A stretch of DNA of 64,000 nucleotides from Methyloligella halotolerans (GCF_001708935.1 NZ_MASI01000007.1:1-64000); one strand, 5' to 3'; counted from the first letter of the stretch, positions 1 to 9,056 are shown. Numbers and translations are program-made. Notes: generated from the letters alone by a model not told the origin.

Positions 1-51
1 CACACCACAACGAACTGGGACGTCGAGACATATCTCGACTACCTCCCATAG
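1..51 (+). CDS. C-terminal end of an upstream gene (partial)
   Basis: An open frame enters from the left edge and ends with TAG at 49-51. Its last 16 codons read HTTTNWDVETYLDYLP. The frame is open with no stop before this, and the following P450 starts 17 nt later with its own Shine-Dalgarno, which fits the last gene of an operon upstream of the P450. Sixteen residues are too few to name a family. That it is a gene at all is inferred from spacing and plausible codon content. Confidence 0.4.
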   Translation, partial: HTTTNWDVETYLDYLP

Positions 52-68
52 CAACGCGGAGAATAAGA

Positions 69-1292
69 ATGGAAAACGCGGTACAGCTGGAAGACGCGCC
101 CTTCGTCGATATCGCAAACCCCACCGTCTCCATCCGTGGAAGCCAAGTGAAGGAGGCGCGCGACCAGAGCTGGTTCGCGCGCACCCCCTACGGCATCGCG
201 GTGCTGCGATACAACGAGGTACGCAAGCTCCTGCTGCATAAGGGCTTGCGCCAAGGCAGCCATGCCTGGCCGGGCCACAACGAGGTGCAGGGCATCTTCG
301 CCGATTGGTGGTCGCGCAGCATCCTAGCCTTGGAAGGCGAGGATCACTCCCGGCTGCGCAAGCTCGTGAATCCCGCCTTCTCGCCGCGGGTCATCCAGGG
401 GTTGTTGCCGAAATTCGAGGAGATCGCCGACGAACTGACGGCGGACTTCATCGAGAAGGGCGAATGCGATTTCATGGCCGACTTCGCCAACCCCTATGCG
501 TCCCGCGTGCTTTGCCACGTCCTCGGCCTTCCCAAGGAAGAGGCCGCGCATGTGCTGAACCTCTCCGCCGATATGGGTCTGGCCCTCGGCGTGGACTTCA
601 AGAAGCATGAGGCCCGTATCAACGAGGCGACCGAGGGCATGTACGCCTACGCCGACGAGATCGTGGCACGCCGCCGCCAGCAGAAGGGCGGCGACGACTT
701 CATGTCGAACCTCGTGGCCGCCACCGAGGACAATGACCGCCTGTCCGACAACGAGCTGCGCGATATGATCCTGATGCTGGTCTTCGCCGGCATCGACACG
801 ACCCGCAATCAGCTCGGCCTCGGCATTTCCATGTTCCTGGAGCACCCGGACCAGTGGACGCTCCTCGGCGACAACCCCGATCTCGCCCCCAAGGCGGTCG
901 AGGAGGTCCTGCGTGTGCGCCCGACGATCACCTGGGTCACCCGCGAGGCCTGGGACGATTTCGAGTACGAAGGTCTGATGATCAAGAAGGGCACCACCCT
1001 TCACATGATTTCCGAATCCGCCGGCACCGATCCGGAGGTTTTCGACCCCGTTGATTTCGATATCGCCAACGAGGACCGGGCGCGCAATTTTGGTTTCGGC
1101 GGCGGCATCCATCACTGCCTCGGCCACGCCATCGCGCGCTCCGACATGACCGTGGCCTTCAGAAAGCTGCCTCAGCAGATGCGCAATATCCGGAAGAACG
1201 GAGAGGGCCACTACCTGCCTGACAGCGGCAACACGGGACCGATCTCTCTTCCCATCGCCTTCGATCCGGAGAAGGTCGCCGCAGCCGCTTAG
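69..1292 (+). CDS. Cytochrome P450, bacterial class I type
   Basis: A soluble 407-residue P450 monooxygenase, the usual length for bacterial three-component enzymes that take electrons from a ferredoxin and its reductase. The signature elements are all visible: an I-helix oxygen-binding segment FAGIDTTRN near residues 239-247, an ExxR motif at E279-R282, and the haem loop FGGGIHHCLG with the thiolate ligand at Cys350. The ATG is preceded by GGAG at 58-61, 7 nt away. No ferredoxin or reductase gene follows, so the redox partner must be elsewhere, possibly left of the window. The substrate cannot be read from the sequence. It is unlike the second P450 at 46.5 kb, which is longer and of a different subtype. 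Confidence 0.93.
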   Translation: MENAVQLEDAPFVDIANPTVSIRGSQVKEARDQSWFARTPYGIAVLRYNEVRKLLLHKGLRQGSHAWPGHNEVQGIFADWWSRSILALEGEDHSRLRKLVNPAFSPRVIQGLLPKFEEIADELTADFIEKGECDFMADFANPYASRVLCHVLGLPKEEAAHVLNLSADMGLALGVDFKKHEARINEATEGMYAYADEIVARRRQQKGGDDFMSNLVAATEDNDRLSDNELRDMILMLVFAGIDTTRNQLGLGISMFLEHPDQWTLLGDNPDLAPKAVEEVLRVRPTITWVTREAWDDFEYEGLMIKKGTTLHMISESAGTDPEVFDPVDFDIANEDRARNFGFGGGIHHCLGHAIARSDMTVAFRKLPQQMRNIRKNGEGHYLPDSGNTGPISLPIAFDPEKVAAAA

Positions 1293-1332
1293 ACCCTAGA
1301 CCATGTCCCCCATGCCCGCGCGTCCGCGCCGG

Positions 1333-1623
1333 TCACTTTCCCGATGCCTCCCTGCCCTGACCGGCAGCGGGGGCATCGTCGTTCTCCACGGACTTTATCT
1401 TGAGCTTGCCGACGGTCAGCTCGTCGACCTCGAGCGACCGGAACCGGGCCCGCCCCACCGCGAGCCGGCCGATGGCGAGCGCCCCGATCGCCAATGCGCC
1501 GACCGCCAAAGCGCTGACGGCAAGAGCGCCGATGGACCCGAGCCCGACGGAGGCGGCCCCGGAGGCGCTGGATCGCAGGAGCACGTCCCGATCCCGGGAC
1601 CGAAGAGAACGGGACTTCAGCAT
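1333..1623 (-). CDS. Small GALAIG-repeat protein of unknown function
   Basis: A 96-residue protein with a basic, serine-rich N-terminus (MLKSRSLRSRDRDV), a middle built of near-identical five-residue units (ALAVG, ALAIG, ALAIG, RLAVG), and a polar C-terminus. The repeats extend more loosely on both sides (GSIGALAVSALAVG before, FRSLEVDELTVGKLKIKSV after). This alternating hydrophobic five-residue period resembles right-handed beta-helix (pentapeptide-like) or adhesin-stalk repeats. A membrane-inserting segment is the alternative. It is convergent with the P450 and divergent from the metal transporter at 1728, with no partner on its strand. The function is not recognised. That it is a real gene rests on the regular repeat, which the overlapping + strand frames do not explain. 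Confidence 0.6.
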   Translation of the reverse strand: MLKSRSLRSRDRDVLLRSSASGAASVGLGSIGALAVSALAVGALAIGALAIGRLAVGRARFRSLEVDELTVGKLKIKSVENDDAPAAGQGREASGK

Positions 1624-1727
1624 CGACAGTCACTTTCGCGATTGCAGCGGCGATGGAACGCGAAACCATCATATCCCAGTTCCCGGGGGAGTCGTGATGC
1701 TTTCCTTTCCGTGGCAAGATCGGATCG

Positions 1728-2768
1728 ATGTCCATGGGGTCCCTCAGCGAGCAACGCGACATGAGCACCAGCTCCCTTCCCGGCGTCATCGCCGACAGCG
1801 ATGACGGCCTCGTCTTCGCCTGCATTCTGGATGGCAAGGGAGGCGCCGAACGTATCGGCTGGAAGGAGCTGAATGCCTGGCGTCCCGAGCAAGGTCCGCT
1901 TTGGGTTCATCTCGATAGCGGCACGGAGACCACCCATCGATGGCTGGAGGAGACCGCCGAGCTCAGCGAGATCAGCCGCCGCATCCTTCTGGAGGAGGAG
2001 ACCCGCCCCCGAGTTCTGACCACCGATGACGGCCTGCTCGCGATCCTGCGCGGCGTGAACCTTAATGCCGGCGCCGATCCGGACGACATGGTCGCCCTGC
2101 GCATTTGCACCGGAAGCAGCCGCCTCATCACTATCCGCTACCGTCCCGTGATGACACCGAGGGACATGCTTTCCGACCTCATCGACAAGCGATGCGGCGC
2201 CACGAGCGTGCCGGAGCTCTTCGTCCGCCTCACCGAACGGCTGACCGAGCGCATGAATACGGTCGTCGTCGAGCTGGACGAAGCACTCGACGAGGTTGAG
2301 GAGGACCTGGAGGAGAGGGACTTCTCCGCCCTGAGGGGACAACTGACAACGGTCCGCCAGACGGCGGTCGGCATGCGACGCTACATCGGGCCCCAGCGCG
2401 ATGCCCTGGCCCGCATCCATATCGAGCGCCCGCCGTGGCTCAACCGGGAGATGGAGATCCTGCTGCGGGAATCCGCCGACAAGCTTCAGCGCTATATCGA
2501 AGACCTCGATGCCGCCCGCGACCGGGCCATCGTGATCCGCGACGAAATCTCCAACCGGCTCGCCGAAGGCATGAACCATCGCATGTATGCCCTCTCCCTG
2601 ATCGCAGGCATCTTCCTGCCCCTCGGTTTTCTGACCGGGCTTCTGGGCGTCAATGTCGGGGGTATGCCCGGCGTGCAGAGCACCTTGGGCTTCTGGGTCA
2701 CCTGCATCATGCTCGGCCTGGTCCTCGTCGGCGAGGTCTACCTGTTCCGCCGTCTCAAATGGTTTTGA
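1728..2768 (+). CDS. CorA-family divalent metal transporter, ZntB-like
   Basis: A 346-residue member of the CorA superfamily, which forms pentameric inner-membrane channels for Mg2+, Co2+ or Zn2+. The long cytoplasmic N-terminal domain ends in the acidic helix ELDEALDEVEEDLEERD and the long stalk helix. Two transmembrane helices follow at the C-terminus (about residues 285-305 and 320-338). The loop motif is GVNVGGMPG: GVN replaces the GMN of classical CorA, as is common in the ZntB branch, so Zn2+ transport is favoured over Mg2+. The start is uncertain: ATGs at 1728, 1734 and 1761 share the frame and none has a strong Shine-Dalgarno. A T9 tract at 2811-2819 follows the stop without a convincing stem. 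Confidence 0.9.
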   Translation: MSMGSLSEQRDMSTSSLPGVIADSDDGLVFACILDGKGGAERIGWKELNAWRPEQGPLWVHLDSGTETTHRWLEETAELSEISRRILLEEETRPRVLTTDDGLLAILRGVNLNAGADPDDMVALRICTGSSRLITIRYRPVMTPRDMLSDLIDKRCGATSVPELFVRLTERLTERMNTVVVELDEALDEVEEDLEERDFSALRGQLTTVRQTAVGMRRYIGPQRDALARIHIERPPWLNREMEILLRESADKLQRYIEDLDAARDRAIVIRDEISNRLAEGMNHRMYALSLIAGIFLPLGFLTGLLGVNVGGMPGVQSTLGFWVTCIMLGLVLVGEVYLFRRLKWF

Positions 2769-2865
2769 TCGCCAAACGCTCTTCGGGCCCCGATGGCGGC
2801 TTTGCCTCGCTTTTTTTTTGCGCTAGAATAACCGCCATGTACTACCAAGCGACAGAGCGCCATAG

Positions 2866-4389
2866 GTGAGCCGCTTGCTTCTCGCTCAGGGGTCGACGCC
2901 CGGCCCGCCGACCTCCGGCGCCATCGGCGCCGGACCGTCTCCGCCCCCTGTCGAGACTGCCCCTACCCCCGATCTTTCCGCACAGAGTGACCTGAACTCG
3001 GTTTCCGAGAGCCTGGACGATACCGTCGATGCGGCGATGACATGGACCGAGCGGGCGATCGATTTCGTCCGCACCCATGTTCTGACCCTCGGCGTGGCTA
3101 TCGAGCTCACGGTCATCGCCATTGCCGCGATCGCGGCCTATTCCCTGGCGCGCCCCGCCAAGCGACTTCTGGCGCGCCTGTGGCCCGAACCGGACGCGAC
3201 CAGCTATCAGGCCGTCATCGAGCTCCGGAAGGTCGTCTTCAATCTCGTTATCCCGCTCATCGCGGTCGTGCTGCTCTGGTTCGGCGCATCTGTGCTCGGC
3301 CAGTTCGGTTTCGAACGGGTGATCCTGACCGCGGTGGCGAGCCTGCTGAACGCCTGGATCCTGATCCGCCTGTTCTCCACCCTGGTGCCCGACCCGTTCT
3401 GGTCGAAGACCTTCGCCACCGTCGCGTGGATCATCGCCGCCCTCAATATCCTGCAGCTGCTCGATCCGACCGTCGCGTTCCTCGACAGTGTCGCCTTACG
3501 CATGGGGGCCATGCGCCTCTCCCTCTACCTCGTGCTCAAGGGTGTGCTGTTCGCCGCGTTGCTGATCTGGATCGCGAGCGTTGTCGCGGGCGTCCTCAAC
3601 TCCCGCATCCGCCGGACGAGCGCCTTCACGCCTTCGGTCCGCACGCTGATCGGCCAAAGCATTCGCCTGGCCCTGCTCTTCGGCGCCATCATGATCGCCC
3701 TGAGCGCAGTCGGCGTGGACCTCACCGCCCTCACCGTCCTGTTCGGCGGCATCGGCGTCGGCATCGGCTTCGGACTGCAATCGGTGTTCAGCAATCTCGT
3801 CGCCGGCATCATTCTGCTCTCCGAACGCAGCATCAAGGTCGGCGATTTCATCGAGCTCTCCGATACCGTGCGCGGCAGCGTGCGCGAGATCACCATCCGC
3901 AGCACCCTCGTCACCACCAACGACAATATCGATATCCTCGTCCCCAACTCGGAGTTCATCTCCAAGCAGATGGTGAACTGGACCCATCGCGATGCCTTCC
4001 GCCGCATGCGCATCCCCTTCGGGGTCGCCTACGGCACCGACAAGGAGCTGGTGCGTAAGGCGGGGCTGGAGGCGGCCGAGGACGTCCATCACACGCTCCT
4101 CGGCGTCAAAGGCCGCGAGCCCCAGGTCTGGCTTGTCGGCTTTGGCGATAGCGCCCTCGATTTCGAGCTCGTGGTCTGGCTCGATCCGGAGTCCGTGCAG
4201 CGCCCGGCGGCCGTCAACGCCGCCTATTGCTGGGCCATCGAGACCGCGCTTTCCAAATACAATATCGAGATCCCCTTCCCGCAGCGAGACCTGCACATCC
4301 GCTCCGGCCGCCTTCCCATCGTGCAAGAGTCCGCCACGTCACAAGACGCCGGTAAGGCGCAAGAGGACGGCGAGCCCGACGCCGTCTAG
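2866..4389 (+). CDS. MscS-family mechanosensitive channel, long form
   Basis: A 507-residue small-conductance mechanosensitive channel that releases solutes on hypo-osmotic shock. After a Pro-rich N-terminus, about six hydrophobic helices lie between residues 75 and 320. The last is the glycine/alanine-rich pore helix (GGIGVGIGFGLQSVFSNLVA), followed by the MscS beta-domain (VGDFIEL, then the TLVTTNDNIDILVPNSEF segment) and the alpha/beta C-terminal domain. The tail after about residue 485 is polar and disordered. It starts with GTG at 2866, and that codon overlaps the stop of a ten-codon ATG frame (2837-2869), which could be a translational leader. It has more helices than the short MscS at 15954, so the two are not recent duplicates. 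Confidence 0.93.
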   Translation: MSRLLLAQGSTPGPPTSGAIGAGPSPPPVETAPTPDLSAQSDLNSVSESLDDTVDAAMTWTERAIDFVRTHVLTLGVAIELTVIAIAAIAAYSLARPAKRLLARLWPEPDATSYQAVIELRKVVFNLVIPLIAVVLLWFGASVLGQFGFERVILTAVASLLNAWILIRLFSTLVPDPFWSKTFATVAWIIAALNILQLLDPTVAFLDSVALRMGAMRLSLYLVLKGVLFAALLIWIASVVAGVLNSRIRRTSAFTPSVRTLIGQSIRLALLFGAIMIALSAVGVDLTALTVLFGGIGVGIGFGLQSVFSNLVAGIILLSERSIKVGDFIELSDTVRGSVREITIRSTLVTTNDNIDILVPNSEFISKQMVNWTHRDAFRRMRIPFGVAYGTDKELVRKAGLEAAEDVHHTLLGVKGREPQVWLVGFGDSALDFELVVWLDPESVQRPAAVNAAYCWAIETALSKYNIEIPFPQRDLHIRSGRLPIVQESATSQDAGKAQEDGEPDAV

Positions 4390-4458
4390 CCATTGTTCGC
4401 AAAGCGTCACGGAACACTGGCATAGGCCCGATGTTTGGGTTGCATGGCCGAAGGCGCG

Positions 4459-5076
4459 ATGAATCAGGAAAACAAGGGGTCCGATTCCTCAAGTCCCGTA
4501 GCTTCGATCCTCGACCAACTCGAGGACCGGGCCAGCGAATGCGAGAACGTCACCATCGGCGACATGATGGACGCCCTGGGCAACCGCAGCTACGGGCCAT
4601 TCCTGATGATCCCGGCCCTGATCGGCATCACCCCCGTCGGCGGCATCCCCGGCGTTCCGACGCTTCTGGCGGTGATCATCATCCTCTTCGCCGTCCAGAT
4701 CATGCTCGGGCTCGACCATCTCTGGATCCCGAAATTCCTGCGGAAACGTCGAGTACCGGCCGACAAGATGAAGCAATCCTTGGACGCGATGCGCCCCTGG
4801 GCGGTGCGTATGGACCGCTGGTTCCGCGGCCGCCTGGACAGGCTGACCGCCGAACCGTTCGTACAGATCGCCGCCGGCGCCTGCGTGCTTCTGGCGCTCG
4901 CCATCCCGCCTTTAGAGCTTCTGCCCTTCGCCGTCGCCCTGCCCGCCTTGGCCATCGCCATGTTCGGGCTCGCCCTTCTGGTAAGCGACGGAATCCTGAT
5001 GCTGGTGGCGAGCGCGTTCACCGGACTGGCCGTTGCCGGCGGTCTCGGCTTCGTCGGACCGAACTGGGTCTGGTAG
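4459..5076 (+). CDS. ExoD-family exopolysaccharide synthesis protein
   Basis: A 205-residue inner-membrane protein of the ExoD family, first described in rhizobia, where mutants are altered in exopolysaccharide and alkali tolerance; the biochemical role is not settled. Visible features are the N-terminal soluble segment with the family's start region (ILDQLEDRA ... VTIGDMMDALGNRSYGPFL), a first hydrophobic pair with a GITPVGGIPGVPT turn, a central amphipathic stretch, and three hydrophobic helices at the C-terminus. I chose ATG 4459 because GAAGG lies 4 nt upstream. An in-frame ATG at 4444 and a TTG at 4435 lack a ribosome site. It lies between MscS and the curli-like genes, which suits a cell-surface gene block, but it has its own spacing. 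Confidence 0.88.
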   Translation: MNQENKGSDSSSPVASILDQLEDRASECENVTIGDMMDALGNRSYGPFLMIPALIGITPVGGIPGVPTLLAVIIILFAVQIMLGLDHLWIPKFLRKRRVPADKMKQSLDAMRPWAVRMDRWFRGRLDRLTAEPFVQIAAGACVLLALAIPPLELLPFAVALPALAIAMFGLALLVSDGILMLVASAFTGLAVAGGLGFVGPNWVW

Positions 5077-5236
5077 CAACCAACTGAAATCGTTCAATAA
5101 ATTGAATTTCTGCAGCGTCTCGCATGCCTGAACGCGAGGTGAACGCTCCATTCAAAACGGGTTCAAGCCCGGCTCGCTAAAACTCGTCCTCACAAGCGGC
5201 AAAGCAAACCCGCCGCGAATATCTGGAGGACGAGAG

Positions 5237-5680
5237 ATGAAACTTCGCAGTCTTTTGATCGCAGGCACCGCCGCCGTTTCCGTGACCCTCGGCGCAGGCC
5301 TCACCCCCGCCCAGGCCGGCGGTTCGTCATTCTTCGTCGAGCAGCGCGGCGCCTATAACGAGTTTGGCGGCAGCCAGTACGGTCAACGCAACCGCATGAC
5401 CCTGCATCAGTACGGATACGGCAACACCTCCCTGCACAACCAGCAGGGCTGGCGGAACCGCGCAGTCGTCGGCCAGCAGGGCCGCGGCCACTATGCCGAC
5501 AGCTACCAGCGCGGCGGCCGCAACATCACCGGCATCGCCCAGTTCGGCGCTCACCAGCGCGCCACGACGACCCAGCGCGGATCCGGCAACGCCCTCGCCG
5601 TCATCCAGGGTGGACGCGGCAACAAGGCCAATGTCGTCCAGTCCGGCCGGGGCAACGTCACCGTCATCGTTCAGGACTGA
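5237..5680 (+). CDS. csgA: Curlin-repeat amyloid subunit, CsgA-like
   Basis: A 147-residue exported protein with a signal peptide ending near AQA-GG (residues 1-27), then about ten curlin half-repeats with the pattern QxGxxN: QRGAYN, QYGQRN, QYGYGN, QQGWRN, QRGGRN, QRGSGN, QGGRGN, QSGRGN and two imperfect ones. In curli, such strand-turn units stack into the extracellular amyloid fibre, with Gln and Asn ladders. It is preceded by GGAGGA and followed at close spacing by a CsgH-like gene and a second curlin-repeat gene. It is the major-subunit candidate because it has the most repeats and the cleanest ladder. The symbol is assigned by family resemblance. No csgD, E, F or G is in the window. Confidence 0.82.
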   Translation: MKLRSLLIAGTAAVSVTLGAGLTPAQAGGSSFFVEQRGAYNEFGGSQYGQRNRMTLHQYGYGNTSLHNQQGWRNRAVVGQQGRGHYADSYQRGGRNITGIAQFGAHQRATTTQRGSGNALAVIQGGRGNKANVVQSGRGNVTVIVQD

Positions 5681-5721
5681 CCCGGCCCCTGCCGTCCAAC
5701 TCAAGCACAGGAGACATGACC

Positions 5722-6165
5722 ATGATCCGCATCCTTGCCCCGCTTTCCGTGGCGCTTTTCCCCTTGAGCATGGCTTGGGCGGCAGGCGGCTTTGCCCCCC
5801 AGGCCGGCGCTCCGGCGATGGAGCTCCCGTTGAAGAAGCCCGTGATCGCCGCCGGCTATGCGCCGGGCCACGATTGCGAGCTCCGCGTCGACGAGAGCAT
5901 GGGGAGCGTCAATCTCGAAGGCTTCGCTTATGCCGACCACCCGGCGAACGGCTCCTACGAGCTCACCGTCCGCCAGGGCAGCGGCTCGCAGATCGTCCAG
6001 GGTGGTCCGTTCAGCGCCTATCCCGGCGGAAGCGAACCGCTCAGCAGCGTCGCGCTCGGCACCTCCGGTGGCTACAGCGCCACCCTCACCGTCCACTGGG
6101 CGGAGGGCGGCGCGCCCTGCACCAAGAGCATCGGCGGCGGTAGCCGCTTCCCAAGCTTCTTCTAA
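5722..6165 (+). CDS. csgH: CsgH-like curli assembly chaperone
   Basis: A 147-residue exported protein with a signal peptide up to about MAWA-AGG. The mature domain has an immunoglobulin-like strand pattern and two cysteines, in HDCELRV and APCTKS, placed to form one disulfide. In Alphaproteobacteria, CsgH is the periplasmic counterpart of CsgC, which prevents premature curlin amyloid formation, and its genes sit between curlin genes as here. ATG 5722 is preferred over ATG 5716 because the AGGAG at 5709-5713 is 8 nt from the former and only 2 nt from the latter. The CsgH assignment rests on size, context and the paired cysteines and was not checked by alignment. Confidence 0.7.
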   Translation: MIRILAPLSVALFPLSMAWAAGGFAPQAGAPAMELPLKKPVIAAGYAPGHDCELRVDESMGSVNLEGFAYADHPANGSYELTVRQGSGSQIVQGGPFSAYPGGSEPLSSVALGTSGGYSATLTVHWAEGGAPCTKSIGGGSRFPSFF

Positions 6166-6189
6166 TCGAACCTTACAGGGAGAAAACCG

Positions 6190-6624
6190 ATGACACCGAT
6201 CACCGTCAAAAGCGCCTTCGCCGCACTCGCCCTCACCCTGGGCACGTTGAGCATGCCCGCCACCGCGTCCGCCGGAGGCACCGTCAGCTTCGGCCTCACG
6301 CCGAGCGGTGATACGGCCCGCATGATCAGCACGGGCTTGCAGATCTACTCCATGGTGGAGGATCACAAGAACGGCTCGAAGGGGCGCAAGAAGAACAACG
6401 CCCATGTCGACCAGAAGGGCAAGCGCAACGCCGCCGCCATCGGCCAGAGCGGCCGCGGCAACAACGGCTTCGTCGTGCAGCGCGGCGACGACCACAGCGC
6501 CACCCTCGATCAGCGTGGCCGCAACAACACCCTGGGCGTCTTCCAGTTCGGCCGCGGCGCCACCTTCGATGGCCGCCAGAGCGGCTACGGCCGGAACAGC
6601 ATCGTCTTTCAGGGCGGATGGTAG
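6190..6624 (+). CDS. Curlin-repeat protein, CsgB-like minor subunit candidate
   Basis: A 144-residue exported protein with a signal peptide ending near ASA-GG, a non-repeat segment of about 45 residues (residues 30-75) that includes the basic cluster KGRKKNN, then five or six curlin units (QKGKRN, QSGRGN, QRGDDH, QRGRNN, QFGRGA, QSGYGR). Fewer, less regular units and a basic head are what a nucleator or cell-anchoring subunit would have, so CsgB is the likelier role, but this is inference. It follows csgH by 24 nt with GGGAG before the ATG, so the three genes are probably one transcript. Confidence 0.72.
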   Translation: MTPITVKSAFAALALTLGTLSMPATASAGGTVSFGLTPSGDTARMISTGLQIYSMVEDHKNGSKGRKKNNAHVDQKGKRNAAAIGQSGRGNNGFVVQRGDDHSATLDQRGRNNTLGVFQFGRGATFDGRQSGYGRNSIVFQGGW

Positions 6625-6848
6625 GCCGAAACGCCGTTTAGGCCTTCCCGGACCCCCGCCAACGGGCCCCGGGGAGGCTTAAAGGGTTGTTCCAGAAAAA
6701 GAATTTTGCCAATTGTCGGCTTCGCGGGGACAAAAAGGTAATGTTTCCCGGCCAAGGTGCCAAAAGTTCAAACCCTGGATAGCAATGTGAAAGCCGTTCG
6801 GCCGGCGTCCTGACCGGAGTGTCTTGGACGGTCGGCCCGAGGGTCACG

Positions 6849-9056
6849 ATGGCCGAATTTTTGGAATCCCAGCTCGACTTCATCTTCTTCTTCTACGGGC
6901 TCGCCTTCATCCTGCTGGGCGCGGTCTGCTTCGCCATCCGACGCACCGACAATCATGCCGCCTGGATGATGCTCGGCACCTTCGGCCTCGTCCACGGGGC
7001 CTCCGAATGGCTGGATCTCGTCGCCCTGATCTCCGGCGATTCCGCCAACTTCGCCTGGTTCAGAACCGCGGTGATGGTGGGGTCTTACCTCTTCCTATTC
7101 GAGTTCGCGCGCGTAGTCGCCATCGAGTCCCGCTTCAGGTCTCCGGGGCGCTGGATCTACATCCTTCTCCTGATTCCCGTCGTGATCGGCGGATGGCTCG
7201 GGGGTAATGCGGAAGCCAATGCCTGCGGCCGGTACTTCATCGGCTTCCCCGCCGCCACGGCGACGGCCTTCGTGTTCGCCTATCACGCCCACCATCTCGC
7301 AAGACGCGACGCACGACTTGCCCTAGGCGCCGCTACCGGATTCGCGCTTTACGGCATTGCGGCCGGCCTGATCGTTCCGGCAGCACCCATCTGGCCCGCC
7401 ACGGTCGCCAACTACGGCTGGTTCGCCGATCTCACCGGCCTTCCCATCCAGCTCGTGCGCGGCATCCTGGCCTGTTGGATGTCTTTTGCCATCTGGTCGA
7501 TCTGGGGCCAGAAGCTGATCGAGCGGATGGCCTCGGCCGGCTATGCGAAACATCTCTACCGGCTCTACGTCGCCACCCTCGTGACCCTCGCCGTCATCCT
7601 CGGTGCAGGCTGGGTTCTGACCCAGTATCTGGGGAACATCTACAAGGAGAATATCGAAGCGGACGCCGAGGGCCAGGTCGCCCTTGTTAAAAGCCATCTG
7701 TCGCGGGAGATGGACATGCTCGATGCCATGGCCATTTCCCTGGCGGGCTCGCCCACCGTCCGGACCCTGCTCACCGAAGGCGGGCCATCGGCAAAGGAAG
7801 AAGCCGTCTCGGTCCTGGCCCTCGATGTCCAGGCCTCCAATGCCGTGTTTGGATTCTTGATGGACCGGGCGGGAATGGTCGTCGTCAGCGCGGCGGGCGG
7901 CGCAACCGCCGAGCCGCCCCCGCAAATCCGGATGTCGCCCATCGTCAGCCGGACGCTTCTCGGCCAGACCGTACACCAGCTGATCTATGGCGATGATCGC
8001 GACCAGACCCGCTACAATGTCAGCGTCCCTGTCCGGGACGACGCCGGCGCAGTGGTCGGCGCGGTGGTCATGGAGAAATCCCTGGACCGGTTCGCAAGCG
8101 ATCTGGCCGGACTGGATATGCCCTTCATGCTGACGGACCGCAATGGCATCGTCACGCTCTCCAACAATCCGAATATGCTCCTGAAGCCCCTTTGGCCTCT
8201 CTCGCCGCAGCGCGAAGAAGCAGCCGCACGGCGCTACGGCGCTCTCAATCTCCCGCCTCTGTTCAAGAGCGAAATCGAGATCAACGGGTGGCGGGAGCTC
8301 TGGGGCGCCAGAACCTTCGTCGAGCGTGAGCCGGTCGGCCATAGCGGCTGGTCCATCGTCACCTTCACCACCGCCCGAGGCATCTTTGCAAGCCGGGTGC
8401 TCGGGATCATCATCACCCTGATGACCACGGCGACGGCCATCGTCTATCTCATGGGCCGGGAACGCCATATCCACGACCAGCTGCAGATGGATCGGCAGTC
8501 GGAACTGGAGGCCTTGGCCAAGGACCTCTCTCAGCAAGCCAGCACCGACGCCCTCACCGGGCTGAGCAACCGCATGAGCTTCGACCGGCGTCTCCTGCTC
8601 GAGATCGCGCGGGCCGACCGCTACGACACCCCGCTTTCGCTCATCATCTTCGATATCGATCACTTCAAGCAAATCAATGACCAACACGGCCATCAGGTCG
8701 GCGACACGGTCCTGACCGAGCTCTCGGGGCTCTTCGCCGAACGGCTGCGCAAGACCGACTTCCTGGCCCGCTGGGGCGGCGAGGAATTCGCGGTCATCGT
8801 GCCCCATGGCGAGCTGGAGGCCGCGGTGACGCTCGCCGAAACCCTTCGGCAGGCAGTGGCGGAAGGGACCTTCTCAAGCGGCGGAGATGTCACCTGCAGC
8901 TTTGGCGTGGCCGAACTCGAACCCGGCGACAAGCCCGAGACCCTTCTGGCCCGGGCCGACGCCGCACTGTACGCGGCAAAGCTGAACGGCAGGAACCGGG
9001 TCGAGCAGGCACCGCGGTCGCAGCCTGCAAGCGCGGGCCTTCACCGGGTCGCATAG
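6849..9056 (+). CDS. Membrane diguanylate cyclase with seven-helix and periplasmic sensor regions
   Basis: A 735-residue GGDEF protein that should make cyclic di-GMP. Residues 1-215 form about seven hydrophobic helices (MASE-like). Another helix near 235-260 leads into a Cache-like periplasmic domain (about 265-525). A further helix and a short linker precede the GGDEF domain (about 565-725). The active site is GGEEF at 643-647 and an inhibitory RxxD site, RKTD, lies at 634-637, so product feedback is expected. No EAL domain is present. ATG 6849 has GAGGG 5 nt upstream. The GTG at 6819, which would add ten residues, has no spaced ribosome site. It sits 224 bp after the curli-like genes; c-di-GMP commonly controls curli and polysaccharide, so a functional link is plausible but not shown. 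Confidence 0.93.
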   Translation: MAEFLESQLDFIFFFYGLAFILLGAVCFAIRRTDNHAAWMMLGTFGLVHGASEWLDLVALISGDSANFAWFRTAVMVGSYLFLFEFARVVAIESRFRSPGRWIYILLLIPVVIGGWLGGNAEANACGRYFIGFPAATATAFVFAYHAHHLARRDARLALGAATGFALYGIAAGLIVPAAPIWPATVANYGWFADLTGLPIQLVRGILACWMSFAIWSIWGQKLIERMASAGYAKHLYRLYVATLVTLAVILGAGWVLTQYLGNIYKENIEADAEGQVALVKSHLSREMDMLDAMAISLAGSPTVRTLLTEGGPSAKEEAVSVLALDVQASNAVFGFLMDRAGMVVVSAAGGATAEPPPQIRMSPIVSRTLLGQTVHQLIYGDDRDQTRYNVSVPVRDDAGAVVGAVVMEKSLDRFASDLAGLDMPFMLTDRNGIVTLSNNPNMLLKPLWPLSPQREEAAARRYGALNLPPLFKSEIEINGWRELWGARTFVEREPVGHSGWSIVTFTTARGIFASRVLGIIITLMTTATAIVYLMGRERHIHDQLQMDRQSELEALAKDLSQQASTDALTGLSNRMSFDRRLLLEIARADRYDTPLSLIIFDIDHFKQINDQHGHQVGDTVLTELSGLFAERLRKTDFLARWGGEEFAVIVPHGELEAAVTLAETLRQAVAEGTFSSGGDVTCSFGVAELEPGDKPETLLARADAALYAAKLNGRNRVEQAPRSQPASAGLHRVA

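Noticed and set aside
2797..2819. Intrinsic terminator after the CorA-like gene
   Set aside because: A T9 tract is present, but the preceding sequence makes no stem longer than 3 bp.
2837..2869. Ten-codon leader peptide before mscS
   Set aside because: An ATG frame overlaps the mscS GTG by four bases, but no ribosome site is clear and no attenuator-like structure follows. Kept as a note only.
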